DNA of 64,000 nt from Romanomermis culicivorax (Eukaryota; Nematoda; Enoplea; Mermithida; Mermithidae). Positions 30,353-44,400 of this stretch are shown one piece after another (positions within the stretch are counted from its first letter, which is position 1; each line of letters starts with the position of its first letter). The notes under the pieces are model-generated. The model ran no database searches and had not been told where the DNA came from. It saw nothing but the letters and a program-made list of their open reading frames with translations. The DNA lies in assembly GCA_963922205.1 (NCBI GenBank), contig CAWUHX010000350.1:62001-126000 (forward strand), read 5' to 3'. A program made the position numbers and the translations under genes.

Positions 30353-33304
30353 TTAAAAGGTTGAGAAAAAAAATTTCCGCAAATCAAAGTTCAATATTGT
30401 ATTATTTACAATTCAATTTTGGAAAGTGTTTAAAAATTGTCTGAAATAAATTTTCAATCTATATGTTGAATTTTTCATGATGCTTAAATTTGCTAATGGA
30501 ATTTTTTCATTAATTGGACCCGTAAATAGTAAAAATGTCCAAGAAAAGCACGCTATTGATTTTTACAACAAATAATTTTTAATTAAATTAATTGTTATAC
30601 TTGACCAATATTCAGGCATATTTTTCAGAATTTTTTAATCAATAATTTTTGAAAATTTGTTAGAAAATCAATTATACAAATGTGAAAATTGAAAAATTGT
30701 AAAAATGATCAATAAGCCAATTAAAACTACAATTGGAAATTAAAAATAATTGATCAAGTAATATACACATGTAATATAGTTAACATATGCATAATATATA
30801 TAATACATATAATACAGGTAACATATTTACTATATATATGAAGCCTTTTGGCCAACTATTCATTCATCTCTTTGGTCTTCCTTTTCATCTTCATTGTTTA
30901 TGACTGAATTGTGAAAACCAGCCAGTGTAATGGATACCTCCGGGACTATATTGTATGTGTCGACCGCCAGCAGAGGATAAACCTACTGACCCACACAACA
31001 AATAGGTATGATATACACAATATAAGTAATATACATAGTATTTTTAATATACATATTATACATAGTACATGTTATATACATAAAATAAATAATATAAGTA
31101 ATATAAACAGTATATGTAATATACATAATATAAGTAACATACGTGATATAACTAATATATTTAACAAACACAATATTCATAATACATCTAATAAGTGCAA
31201 TAAACGTAAAACACATAATACATGTGTTTTTTAATATACTCAACACATACACAACACATATGTAATGACTAATATGTATTTAATATGACAATATGCGTAA
31301 TATACATATTATGCACAACATACACAGTAAATGTAATATGTTTGATATATGCATTATATGTAATATACATAACATACGTGATGAACATGATATGCATAAT
31401 AACCATATTACCCATAATATACATATTATACTTATTGGACATAATATGTTCAACATACTTAGTAGTAAATGTCATACATTTAATATACGTAATATATGTA
31501 ATCAGCATTAAATACATAATATACATAACATATTATACATAATATGTTCAGCATACTTAGTAATAAACTGATATATTTAATATACGTAATATACATAATA
31601 TACATAATATGTTCAACACGCTTAGTAGTAAATGTCATGTAATACACATAATGTGCATAATATACATAATATATGTGATATTCATAATATACCTGATATA
31701 CATAATATACATAATATACGTAGTATGTGTGATACCCAAATGTAATATACATAATAGATGGGATATACTTGATATAACCAATATATAAAAAAATGTACTA
31801 TACATAATATGGGAAATATATGGAATATGTATAAACTAATATACATAATATACATGATATAGGTAATATATGCTATACAAGTAGTATACCTAATATAGCT
31901 AATAAACAATATATTCATAATGTAGGAAGATATGTAATACACCAGATATAAATCATTATGTTATGAGTAATATATGTAAAATAACTGATGTACATAATAT
32001 ACGTAATATGAGTAATATATGTGATATATATGATATATGTAATATAAGTAACATACTTAACATTAGTAATACATGTAATATAAGTAACATACTTAACATT
32101 AGTAATACATGTAATATACATAATATATGGAATATGTGTAATATATATACCTAACATTAGTAATATATGTAATATAAGTAATGTATGTAACATTAGTTAT
32201 ATATTTAATATACGTAATGTATGTAATATATATAGTATGTGTAATATATGTAGTATGTGTAATATATGTAATATGTGTAATATATGTAGTATATGCAATA
32301 TATGTAACATTAGTAATATATATAATACATGTAATATAAGTAGTATACATAATATTAGTAATGTAAGTAATATACTAATATACGCGATATAAATAATGTA
32401 TGTAATATATGTAATATACGTGATAAAGGTAATGTATGTAATATACCTAATATAAGTGATATAAGTAATGTATGTAATATACCTAATGTATGTAATATAC
32501 GTAATGTATGAAAATATATGTAATGTATCTAATATATATAGTTTGTGTAATATATATAATATATGTAGTATATGTAGTATATGTAATATACATAACATTA
32601 GTAATATATATAAAATATGTAATATAACTAATATACATAATTTTAGTAATATAAGTAATATAGGTAATATACATAATATATGTGATATAGGTAATGTATG
32701 TAATATACGTAATATGTAATAGATGTAATACATGTAATATACGTAACATTAGTAATATATATAATATATGTAATATATGTAATATATGTAATATAAGTAA
32801 TATAAGTAATATACGTAATATATGTAATATACGTGATATAAGTAATGTATGTAATATACGTAATATGTAATAGATGTAATACATGTAATATACTTAACAT
32901 TAGTAATATATATAATATATGTAATATAAGTAATATACATAATATATGTAATATAAGTAATATACATAATATATGTAATATACGTGATATAAGTAATGTA
33001 TGTAATATACGTAATATGTAATGAATGTAATACATGTAATATACGTAACATTAGTAATATATACAATATATGTAATATAAGTAATATACGTAATATATGT
33101 AATATACGTGATATAAGTAATGTATGTAATATACCTAATATGTAATAGATGTAATACATGTAATATTTACGTACATTTGTAATATATGTAATATACATAA
33201 CATACATAATATACCTAATAAACATAGTACATAATGCAACTTATATATGTAATATACATACTATATGTAAAATATGTAATATATGTATACAATGAACCAA
33301 TCCT
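30353..33304. repeat. Intergenic: AT-rich DNA and a TAATATAC satellite
   Basis: Between the two pseudo-protease genes. 30353-30980 is plain AT-rich DNA in which I see no gene. 30990-33290 is a dense degenerate array of GTAATATAC/ATAATATAC words (about 12-15 bp, with longer blocks of about 160 bp near 32730-33160). Long frames of Ile/Tyr/Thr here are by-products. Confidence 0.8.
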
Positions 33305-36300
33305 TCAATAGTAACCAGTGAAGTTGTCTCCTCTAGCGGCTAGACTAACAAAGCCCGAGAAACCTTTGCTTCCACCATTGTGAATGCGTGACATGATCAA
33401 CATATAACTGGATTCCGAAACAATCCTTCGTTTAATGAGCGGTCCTCCGCAACACAACCTGCAATACTTTTTGAATAAAATAAAATGATAAATAATAATA
33501 AAAAATTATTAATTGTAATAAAAAAACATAAATAAAAAATTTTAATTAATAAAATTTGATATATAAAATCTAATATATAAAATCTAATAAATAAAATTTA
33601 ATAAATAAAATTTAATAAATAAAATTTAATAAATAAAATTTAATAAATAAAATTTAATAAATAAAATTTAATAAATAAAATTTAATGAATAAAATTTAAT
33701 AAATAAAATTAGATAATAATAATCAATATAATGAAAATTAATCATAATAATTAAATATAATTAATCATCATAATTAATTATAATTAATTATAATTAATAA
33801 TGAAAAAATTAACATAAAGTAACTTTCGGATTAAAATAGTACCTGTATGTATTCACTGATAGGTCACTGTTTGTATTAATGTCAAGGTAATCTTGACAAA
33901 CGCATGACCTGCGGCAACTGTATCCAAAGGAATCTGCGTTAATTACGAATGAAATTTTTCTGTCTGTCGGAGCCTGTGTAAAAATTAAAATTAAAATTAA
34001 AATTAAAATTAAAATTAAAATTAAAATTAAAATTAAAATTAAAATTAAAATTAAAATTAAAATTAAAATTAAAATTAAAATTAAAATTAAAATTAAAATT
34101 AAAATTAAAATTAAAATTAAAATTAAAATTAATTAAAATTAAAATTAAAATTAAAATTAAAATTAAAATTAAAATTAAAATTAAAATTAAAATTAAAATT
34201 AAAATTAAAATTAAAATTAAAATTAAAATTAAAATTAAAATTAAGTTTAAAACAAAAATTAAAATTAAAATTAAAACCAAAAATTAAAATTGAAATTAAA
34301 ATTAAAATTAAAATTAAAATTAAAATTAAAATTAAAATTAAAATTAAAATTAAAATTAAATTAAAATTAAAATTAAAATTAAAATTAAAATTAAAATTAA
34401 AATTAAAATTAAAATTAAAATTAAAATTAAAATAAATATTAAAATTAAAATTAAAATTAAAATTAAAATTAAAATTAAAATTAAAATTAAAATTAAAATT
34501 AAAATTAAAATTAAAATTAAAATTAAAATTAAAATTAGAATTATAATTAAAATTAAGTTTAAAACAAAAATTAAAATTAAAATTAAAACCAAAAATTAAA
34601 ATTGAAATTAAAATTAAAATAAATATTAAAATTAAAATTAAAATTAAAATTAAAATTAAAATTAAAATTAAAATTAAAATTAAAATTAAAATTAAAATTA
34701 AAATTAAAATTAAAATTAAAATTAAAATTAAAATTAAAATTAAAATTAAAATAAATATTAAAATTAAAATTAAAATTAAAATTAAAATTAAAATTAAAAT
34801 TAAAATTAAAATTAAAATTAAAATTAAAATCAGAATTAAAATTAAAATTAAAATTAAAATTAAAATTAAAATTAAAATTAAAATTAAAATTAAAAATAAA
34901 ATCAAAATCAAAATCAAAATTAAAATTAAAATTAAAATTAAAATAAATATTAAAATTAAAATTAAAATCAAAATTAAAATTAAAATTAAAATAAATATTA
35001 AAATTAAAATTAAAATTAAAATTAAAATTAAAATTAAAATTAAAATTACAAAATTCAAATAAAAAAAACATGAATTTGAAAAATTTCATAAATTTGAACA
35101 TTTAAAAACGTCTAAAATTTTTAATTTCTCAAAGTTAAATAATTTAAGAATTTGAAAAATTAAAAATTTTGAAAACTCAAAAATTTAAGAATTTGAAAAA
35201 TTGAGAAACTTTGAAATTTTGGGAATTTCAAATTTTGAAAATTTTGAAATTTGCAAAATTAACTTCAAAATTTCAAAAAACTCCAAAATTTCCAATTTTC
35301 AAAAATTTGTAAACTTCAAAATTCTAGTATTTGAAAATTAAGAAATTATAAAAATTTCAAAATTTCAAAATTTCTAAATTTCTAAAAACGAGAATTTCAA
35401 AAATTTGAAAATTTTTTTCGAAATTTCAAAAATTTTGATGCTTGAAAATTTCTAAAAGTTCAAAATTTGGAAATTCCAAAAATTTGAAAATTTCTAAAAG
35501 TTCAAAGTTTGGAAATTCCGAAAATTTGAAAATTTAAAAAATTCCAAAATTTCAAAATTCTAAAACTTTAAAAACTCAAAATTTTCAAAAATTCAACGAT
35601 CTTAAAAATTATGGAATTTAAAAATTCGGGGAATTTGAGAAATTAAAAATTTAAAAAATGTAAAAATATGAAAATTTGAAAATTTATAAGTTTGAAAACT
35701 TTAAAATTCAAAAATTTGAAAATTCAAAAAATTTTTTAAAAATTAAAAAAACTTAAAAATTTAAAATTTGAAAACTGCTTCGATACCCTAAATAACCATG
35801 TACAATCCTGTGGAAGCGATAATTGCCCAGTCGATAAGTCTCCAGTACCTATTTTAACAATTTCAAATTCTTTCAATTCGACCACTCGACCATCACACCA
35901 AGTTGCTAAAAAAAGTTAAATTTAATTTAATTAAATAATAATTAATTTCTTAATTTATTTATTATTTAATTCGTCAATTAATTTATTAATTAATATGTTT
36001 AATTAATATGTTTAATTATATAATTAATTTATTAATTAATTTATAATTTAACTTATTAATTTATTTTTAAATTTACTTTTTTAATTATCATTTAATTTAT
36101 TAATTAATTTACGGTTCGACTTATTGTTTAACTTACTAATTAATTTATTATTCAATCCATCATTTAATTTTTTATTCAATTTTTTTGTTTAGTTCATTAT
36201 TTAATTTATTATTGAATTTATTATTATTTTTTCATTTGATTTTTTTAAATTTTATATTTACTTTACTATTTAATTCATCTAGTAATTTATTATTTATATT

Positions 36301-39300
36301 ATATTTTAATTTATTATTAGCTTAATATTTAGTTTTTTGTTTAGTTTATTGTTCAAATTGATGTTTAATTTAATGTATAATTAATTAATAGATTTATTAT
36401 TTAGTTTGTCATTTAGTTTATGATTTAAACAATTATTTATTTATTATTTAATTTTTTTTTGTTTTTTTTATTAAATTTTGTATTAAATATATTATTCAGT
36501 TTAATATTTAGTTTATTTTCCAAGTTATGATTTAAATTATCATTTAATTTATTATTAATTCATTATTTAAATTATAAATTAATTGATAATTTAATTTATC
36601 ATTGAATTTATTGTTTAATTTATTATTCAATTTATCATTCAATTCATTATTTAATTCATTATTCAATTTTTTGTTTAAGTTATTATATGGTTTACTATTT
36701 AATTTATTCTCCAATTTATGATTTAATTTATTATTTAATCCATTATTTAATTTATTATTTAATCTATTATTTAATTCAAGTTTTGATATATTATTTAATT
36801 CAAGTTTTGATATATTATTCAATTCGTGTTTCTATTTATTGTTTAATTTATTATTTAATTCATTATTTAATTAATAATTCAATTTTTATTTAATTTTTTA
36901 TTTAATTTTTTATTTAATTCATTATTTAATTAATAATTCAATTTTTATTTAATTTTTTATTTAATTTATTATATGGTTTACTATTTAATTTATTCCCTAA
37001 TTTATGATTCAATTTATGATTTATTTATTATTTAGTTTATTTTTGAATTCATCATTTAATTTATTATTAACTTATTATATAGTATATTACTTAATTCAGT
37101 ATTTAATTTACTATTTGATTTATTATTTGATTCACTATTTAATCTATTATTTAAATTCTTATTAAATTTATTATTTGGTTTATTATTTCATTTGTTATTT
37201 CATTTATTGTGCTATTTTTTATTTAATTTATAATTCAATTTTTTGATCTAATTTATTTAAATTATTATTTAATTTTTTGATCTAATTTATTTAAATTATT
37301 ATTTAATTTATTATTTAATTAATTGTTCAATTAATTGTCTAATTATTGTTTCATTTATAATTCAATTTATTATAAGATTTATTATTCCAATTTTTTTAAT
37401 TTTTTAAAATTTTTTTTCAATTTTTTAATTTATTTTATTAATTAATTTAGTTAAATTGTAACATTAATTAATGTCGTCTTACAATTAGCATTTTGGTGAG
37501 TTATAACTTCTGAACATAGGTATCCCGTCAAACCATAAGGGCAAATACAATCCAAACAATGGCCTTGTTTGAGCCACGTTATGCCTCCGTACCAGCACGG
37601 CATGTTTGCCGGGCAAGTTGCTTCAAAATGAACAGTCATGTATTAAAATATTTAATATTTTAATTGTCTTACTAGAGCAAAATTTTGCGTATAATGTTTT
37701 AAGTGCATGAAGTGGAAGTAAATCACGACGTAAAATTTCATAGTTATCTTTGCCAAAAGTGCATACTTTTGACAACTCTGTTGAATTTAGTCTAAAATAA
37801 GTTAAATATATAAATATAAAAATAAATATAAATATAAACAATATAAATATAAATATTGATATTAATATTAATATTAATATATTAATAATAATTAATATTA
37901 TATTAATATATTAATAATAATTAATATTATATTAATATATTAATAATAATTAATATTATATTAATATATTAATAATAATTAATATTATATTAATATATTA
38001 ATAATAATCAATATTAATATTAATATATTAATATTATAAATTAACATTGTATATGTAATAAGATAGTATATATTGCAAGATTGTATCTGCGGTGCGCTAT
38101 AGCAGGGGGTATCTTATAGCACATTGCATATCATAACATGCTAGTATGGTGTAACAGGGTGTATGTTACAACATAAGGAGCTATGTTGTGACACGGGGTA
38201 TGTTATCAGATGGTGTATATTGTATGATGTGGAGGTATGTTATAGCACATGGTATCTTATAACATGTGCATTTTATGACATGGTGCACGCTGTACCATAA
38301 GATATGCTATACCGTAGGATATCTTATAACGTGTCACATGTTTAACATGTCCTTCATTATAACGTACACAACATTAAAGGATATACACATTATAATATAC
38401 CCAATGTTATAACACGGCCTATGTCATAACATGGTAGTAGGGTGTAACAGGGTGTATGTTATAACATTAGGAGCAAGGTTGTAAGGTATGTTATCAGATG
38501 GTGTATATTGTATCATGTGGAGGTATGTTATAGCACACAGTATGTTATAACATGTGTATTTTATAACATGGTAGTAGGGTGTAACAGGGTGTATGTTATA
38601 ACATTAGGAGCTATGTTGTAAGGTATGTTATCAGATAGTGTATATTGTATCATGTGGAGGTATGTTATAGCACACAGTATGTTATAACATGTGCATTTTA
38701 TAACATGGTGCATGCTGTACCATAAGATATGCTATAATGGAGTATATGTCATAACATGTCCTTCATTATAACATACGCAACATTAAAGGATACACACATT
38801 ATAATAAACGCAAATTTTTAACACGGTGTATGTCATAACATGGTAGAACGGTATAACATTGGCTATCTTATAACATGGGGAGCTATGTTATAACACAGGG
38901 TATATTATGCCACGGTGTATATTATAAGATGTGGATCAATATTACAGGACATGGTATATTATAATATGTGACATGGTCTATGCTATAACATAAGATATGC
39001 TATAACGTGTCACATGTTTGACATGTCCTTCATTATAATGTACACAACATTAAAGGATATACGCATTATAATATACCCAATGTTATAACATGGCGTATGT
39101 CATAACATGGTAGTATGGTGTAACAGGGTGTATATTACAACATAAGGAGCTATGTTGTAACACTGGGTATGTTATCAGATGGTTTATATTGTATGATGTG
39201 AAGGTATGTTATAGCACATGATATCATATAACATGTGCATTTTATAACATTGTGCATGCTGTAACATAAGATATGCTATAGCGCAGGATATGTTATAATA

Positions 39301-42300
39301 TGTGACATGTTTAACATGTCCTTCATCATAACATACACATTATAATATATCCAATGTTTTAAGACGGCGTATGTCATAACATGGTAGAACGGTATAACAT
39401 TGGCCATCTTATAACATTGGAGCTATGTTATAACACAGAGTATATTATGACATATTGTATATTGTAAAATGTGCATTTATATTACAGGACATGGTATGTT
39501 ATAATATGTGACATGGTCAATGCTATAACATAAGATATACTATAACATGTCACATGTTTTACATGTCCTTCATTATAACGTACATAACATTAAAGGATAT
39601 ACACATTATAATATACCCAATGTTATAACATGCAACATGTTATAGCATATCAGATTGTCTAACAACATTGGTCATTGTGATAACATACTTCATGCTATAT
39701 GATACATTATATCATTAGCACATTATAAGATAAAATTATAAGAATTTTATAACAAAAGAAATATTATTAATATTAAAATTAATATTAAAAATAATATTAA
39801 TATTGATATTAGTATTAGTAGTAGTATTAGTAATAGTATCAGTAATAGTATTAGTAATAGTATTAGTAATAGTATTAGTAATAGTATTAGTAATAGTATT
39901 AGTAATAGTATTAGTAATAGTATTAGTAATAGTATTAGTAATAGTATTAGTAATAGTATTAGTAATAGTATTAGTTCAATATCTAAATTATAATTAATAT
40001 TAATATTAATATTATTAATATAAATACTATTACTAATACTAATACTAATACTAATACTAATACTAATACGAATACGAATACTAATACTAATACTAATACT
40101 AATACTAATACTAATACTAATACTAATACTAATACTAATACTAATACTAATACTAATACTAATACTAATACTAATACTAATACTAATACTAATACTAATA
40201 CTAATACTAATACTAACACACTAATACTAATATAAATATTAATATAAACCTCATAAACTCACCCTCTGAGATTGTGCGGTATCCAATTCCAATCGTGCAT
40301 TTCGTCTAAAAGTGACAACATTGGTAAATCTAGAGCATTGAGCAACAAATTCAACATTAAGTGCTGCGAATCGCACAAATGATAATGCATGCCGATGCTT
40401 AAAATGTGTTATTAAACTTTGTCAATTATTAGTTTCGCAGAGTAATATTACAAAATCATTTTGTCCCGGAAAGGCATCTCGCATTTCCAATTTTCCAAAT
40501 GATCGCTAGCGAAAAAAATTACAAATAATATGTTGTAATATAGAGATATAAAGATTTTAATATAAAATATAATAATAAGATTTATTAATAAAATATGATT
40601 ATGTAATATAGTAAAACAATAAAATAAAATAAGTTAATTTAACAAAATAGTAGTAACCTGATATGCGAACATAAATTAATATACCTAAATAATAATAATA
40701 TAATCTGATAACATAATAATATAAAAATATTATAAAATAATATAATATCATAAGATAATATAATAATATAGTATAATAACATAATACATTATATTATTAT
40801 AGTATAATGTAATAATATAATATTATAATCTAATCTAACAATATAATATAATATAATAATATAATAACATAAAAATAATATAGAATGATATGAAATAATA
40901 TAAACTGATAATATATAATTGTATTTTAATATAATAATTAAAAAATAGAAAAAATGGTATAAAATAATAAAATAATATAATATATTATTATAATATAATT
41001 CAACAATATAATATTATAATATAATAATATACAAATAAAATAAAATAATATAAAATAATATAAAATAATATAAAATAATATAAAATAATAATATAATATA
41101 ATTATAGACTATCAAATAGTAACAAATTAGAAATAAAATGGAAATAAAAAAAATCGAATTCATGATAAACTTTAATATAATGAAAAAATATCAAATTAAT
41201 ATATTTACTAGGTGAACATTTTTTTAACTCGTGGATATGGGCCGTTGCGTCTAGCTTGCTCAACTGCGGCCTCATCCCCAATATCTTCGAATCTAAAAAT
41301 ATTGGAAAACACTTGAATTTATGCTCAAATGGCTTAAAAATATTACTTCAAACAAGTTAAATTGTCCATTACGTGTATTGTAGATCGAACAATATTTTTA
41401 AATTGCTCCATGCGTGTAAAACCCAGTTCTCCGAAACCGTATTTAATTATATTTCCAGTATGTACAAATCCGTAGTAGTAAGCTTGAAGAAGCATATGTT
41501 ACAGTATGATCACGTAATATGATGCGCGGGTACATTTCATGTATTGCATTTTCCTGGAATGTTCTACAAGCTTCGGAGATATTCTGGAATATTCTCCGAA
41601 GTTCCCTGATACATTACGATGTGCGATATGCTATAACATATCTCATGTTAAACCATATACTATGTTATTGCATACAATATGTTATAAAACAGCCCATGTT
41701 ATTATATACCCCCTATTATAACATAGCCCCATATGTTATAACATACCTTGTGTTATACCATCCTACCATGTTATGGCATACCCTGTGTAATAACATACCC
41801 GGTATTATACCACGCTGCACATAGAATGTTCCAAAATATACCATTTTATCACATATACCATGTTATAATATACTCCATATTGAACCATAGGCCATGTTAT
41901 AACGTCCTCATGATATAACATACGCTATAACATATCAAAGTTGTTATAACAATTACCTATGTTGTTAGAGAATCTCATATGTTATAACATGTTGCATGTT
42001 ATAACATTGGGTATATTATAAAATGTATATCCTTTAATGTTGTGTACTTCATGATGTGGGACATGTTAAATAGTGACATGTTATAACATATCCTGTCTTA
42101 TAGCATATCTTATGTTATAGCATAGACCATGTCACATATTATAATATACCATGTCCTGTAATATAAATTCACATCTTATAATATACACCATGTTATAATA
42201 TACCCTGTGTTAAGACGTAGATACCCATGTTATATAATAGCCAACATTATACCATTGTCCCATGTTATGACATATGCCGTGTTAAAACATTGAGTATATT

Positions 42301-44223
42301 ATAATATGTATATTCTTTAATGTTGTGTATGTTTTAATGAAGGACATATGACATGTTATAACATATCCTACATTATAGCAAATTTTATGTTACAGCATGC
42401 ACCATGTTATAACATGCACATGTTATAACATACCATGTGCTATAAGATACCTACACATCATACGATATACACTGTGGAATAAAATACCCTCTGTTATAAC
42501 ATAGCTCCTCATGTTATACCATACCCCATGTTACACCAACCTACCATGTTATCACATACTCTGTGCTGTAGCATACCATATGTAACAACATACCCCAGAT
42601 ACAGTGTTGCAACATATACTATCTTATCACATATACAATGTTATAACATATTCGATGTTGAAACATAGGGCGTCATATAACATAAAAGTATAGTATACAC
42701 AAAAGATACCCATGTACAAAACATAGTCATTAAAATGCACATGTTATAACATACCATGTCCTATAATATCAATCCACATCTTATAATATGTCTGTCTGAT
42801 ACTATACCCTGCATTATAAAATACTTCCTCGTGTTATAAGATACCCAATGTTATAGCATTCTACCATGTTATTACATACCTCGTGTTATAACATACCCCA
42901 GGTTACGGCATTGCGTATATTATAATATGTATATCCTTTAATGTTGTGTACTTTAGAATGAAGATATGATAGGTTACAAGATATACTATATTATAGCATA
43001 GCACACACTGTGTTATAAAATTCACATGTTATAACATACCTCATCATGACAAAATATACAGCATGTGATAACATACCCAGTGTTATAACATACCTCTCTT
43101 ACATCATACTACCATGTTATGACATTCCATGTGTTATAAGGTACCCTCTGCTATAACATGCCCCGTATACAGTGTTGCAACATATACTATCTTATTACAA
43201 TGTTATGACATATTCCGAGTTGAAACATATCACATCTTATAACATAAGGGATGGTATACACAAAAGATAGCCATGTACAAAACATAGGCGTCAAAGTATA
43301 CCACATTAACGCTGTGGCTAGTGTACAAAATTTAGTGGATGATTTCAATTCGTATAATGTGCATGGCACTACATAGTGTGTTATAACATATATAACATGT
43401 TGCATGTTAAAACATGTGACATGTTACAATATATCCCATGTTATAGCATATATCACGTTATAAAACAGCCAATGTTATAACATGGCCTGTTTTACAACAT
43501 ACCTCCTTATGTTACAACATAGCACATGTTATATCAATATATAGCATCTTATAACATATTTGATGTTGAAACATAAGGCATCTTATAACATAAGCGTATG
43601 TTATACACAAACATACCCATGCACAAAACATAGTCATCAAATTATAGCGCATTAACTGTGTAGGGTATGATCACGTAATATGATGTGCAGGTATATTTCA
43701 TGTATTGCATTTTCCTGGAAAGTTCCAGAAACTTCCACATATATTCTAGAATATTCCGTAATGTTCCGTGGTAGTGTATAAGCCATGTTATTTCTCATAG
43801 TTCTTTTGCTATTCAGTACATTACTATTGTATGTTGTGTTATTTAGCCTTATTAAACTAAGCTATTTACTATCTGTTGGGTATTTATCAATTATCCCAAT
43901 TTTAATCTATATTTAACTTACTTAATTAAATAATTAATTAATTAAGTTGAATAAAAAACTTTAACAAAAACTAGACTTAATTAATACTAATCTCAATAGT
44001 ATCAATTTTAATTACTAATTAATTAATTAATAATTAAAATTTTTGTATCATATTCACGTACAATTTTTCAGCCTCGTATAATTGTTTGATCGATAAGACG
44101 CCGGTCGATGACAATCAATTTTTTGATTTAGAACAATTAACCACACCTTAAAAATGAGGTATTTAAATGCCAATATTGAATAAATGCAAAAAAAATTACA
44201 AATATTGTCGAATACATTCCCAT
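33305..44223 (-). CDS. Secreted astacin-EGF-CUB pseudo-protease B
   Basis: Eleven exons with the same phases as gene A give 392 codons: 44223-44200, 44146-44062, 41482-41347, 41292-41209, 40505-40452, 40397-40263, 37791-37673, 37620-37483, 35905-35787, 33973-33843 and 33458-33305. The signal peptide spans exons 1-2 (MGMYSTIF, VWLIVLNQ). The astacin domain shows GFGELGFT, DNLTCLKFEDIGDE, and Cys118/Cys136 18 apart. The zinc motif reads N144-L145, N148, D151, M154 in place of HExxHxxGxxH, so no zinc ligand or catalytic Glu is left. The C-terminal part is shorter than in A and also lacks the Met-turn. EGF ([12 protein letters not shown]) and CUB ([26 protein letters not shown]) modules are intact. 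Exons 8, 9 and 10 have the same lengths as in A (138, 119, 131 bp), so A and B are tandem duplicates, well diverged. Confidence 0.85.
33530..33835. repeat. AT microsatellite, 14-bp unit
   Basis: AATAAATAAAATTT repeats about ten times, then decays to TTAAT words, in intron 10 of pseudo-protease B. Confidence 0.85.
33978..35050. repeat. AAAATT hexanucleotide array, 1.1 kb
   Basis: Nearly pure AAAATT units fill most of intron 9 of pseudo-protease B, with AAATAAATATT and AAGTTTAAAACAAAAATT interruptions that recur at 34240 and 34555, so segments of the array were duplicated. Frames of Asn-Phe or Ile-Leu across it are artefacts. Confidence 0.95.
35051..35786. repeat. AT-rich AAAATTTGAAAATT tract
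   Basis: The remainder of intron 9 of pseudo-protease B consists of short words such as AAAATTTGAAAATTTC. I see nothing else in it. Confidence 0.7.
35930..37470. repeat. TTATTTAATT tract in intron 8
   Basis: Irregular 8-12-bp repeats of ATTTAATTTATT fill intron 8 of pseudo-protease B. In gene A the same intron holds the palindrome array and a SINE instead, so the introns were filled independently. Confidence 0.8.
37795..38040. repeat. TATTAATA tandem repeat
   Basis: A unit of about 33 bp made of ATTAATATATTAATAATA repeats four or five times beside exon 37791-37673. Confidence 0.8.
38041..39725. repeat. ATGTTATAACAT palindrome array 2
   Basis: About 1.7 kb in intron 6 of pseudo-protease B. 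Blocks of about 330-500 bp repeat (GTGGAGGTATGTTATAGCAC, ACATTAAAGGATATACACAT, CATGTCCTTCATTATAAC recur in the same order), so the array has a higher-order structure. Confidence 0.85.
39775..40235. repeat. Inverted pair of 12-bp and 6-bp arrays
   Basis: 39800-39975 is (AGTATTAGTAAT)n, and 40020-40225 is (ACTAAT)n, its near reverse complement, with about 45 bp between. The arms could form a hairpin of up to about 170 bp in pre-mRNA of pseudo-protease B intron 6, just before exon 40397-40263. Confidence 0.8.
40510..41205. repeat. AATAATAT-rich tract
   Basis: Intron 4 of pseudo-protease B is made of irregular AATATAATA/AAAATAATAT words; no other feature seen. Confidence 0.75.
41493..41640 (+). 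repeat. Heat-shock-element repeat, partial copy g
   Basis: It starts GTTACAGTATGATCACGTAATATGATG only 11 bases from the acceptor of exon 41482-41347, and carries TTCtgGAAtaTTCt. Later changes (TACAAGCTTCGGAG) have spoiled the first element. It is truncated before the TATA box and runs into palindrome array 3. Confidence 0.7.
41641..43668. repeat. ATGTTATAACAT palindrome array 3
   Basis: About 2 kb in intron 2 of pseudo-protease B. Long units that include TATACACAAAAGATACCCATG and AAAACATAGTCATCAAA recur at 42690, 43255 and 43610, and again in array 4 (48180, 48540) and array 5 (50995, 51305). Confidence 0.85.
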
Positions 44224-44400
44224 AATAAAAATATTTCGCAAATGATAAGCCGGGATTTAAGCACTAATTTTTTTGATAGAAAATTACTGTTTTAATTGGA
44301 CCTAAAAATCAAGTAATTAATAATTCAATGTGAAAAGTGCTTAAAGTGGTTATTAACAAGTTGAATTGTAAATCAAACTTTAATTGCGCTAACATTCGCT
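43560..44400. repeat. Segmental duplication, copy 1 (partner 51240-52060)
   Basis: End of a palindrome array, the heat-shock-element repeat, exon 2, exon 1 and about 180 bp of upstream DNA match 51240-52060 in the same order and orientation. Examples are ACCACACCTTAAA at exon 2 and AATAATTCAGTGTGAAAAGTG-like sequence upstream of exon 1. In copy 1 the exons start pseudo-protease B; in copy 2 they start a PAN-domain gene. Confidence 0.8.
43669..43925 (+). repeat. Heat-shock-element repeat, copy c
   Basis: gGAAagTTCcaGAAacTTCc (four units), aTTCtaGAAtaTTCc (three units), GTGTATAAGCC as a TATA-like box, then the common tail ATTCAGTACATTACTATTG, TTAGCCTTATTAAAC to about 43920. It lies 140 bp from exon 2 of pseudo-protease B, antisense to it. 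Confidence 0.8.

Noticed and set aside
33939-35101. Frames of up to 309 codons of Ile-Leu or Asn-Phe
   Set aside because: Products of the AAAATT array in an intron of pseudo-protease B.
38041-43668. A CRISPR-like array of short palindromic repeats
   Set aside because: Spacers are themselves repeated and of uneven length, there are no cas genes, and the arrays lie in introns of a eukaryotic gene.
44070-44160. A + strand exon reading SYNCLIDKTPVDDNQFF to a stop
   Set aside because: The - strand reading matches exon 2 of pseudo-protease A and of the chimeric PAN gene, with fitting phases and splice sites; the + frame is broken by a stop in the copy at 51720-51810.
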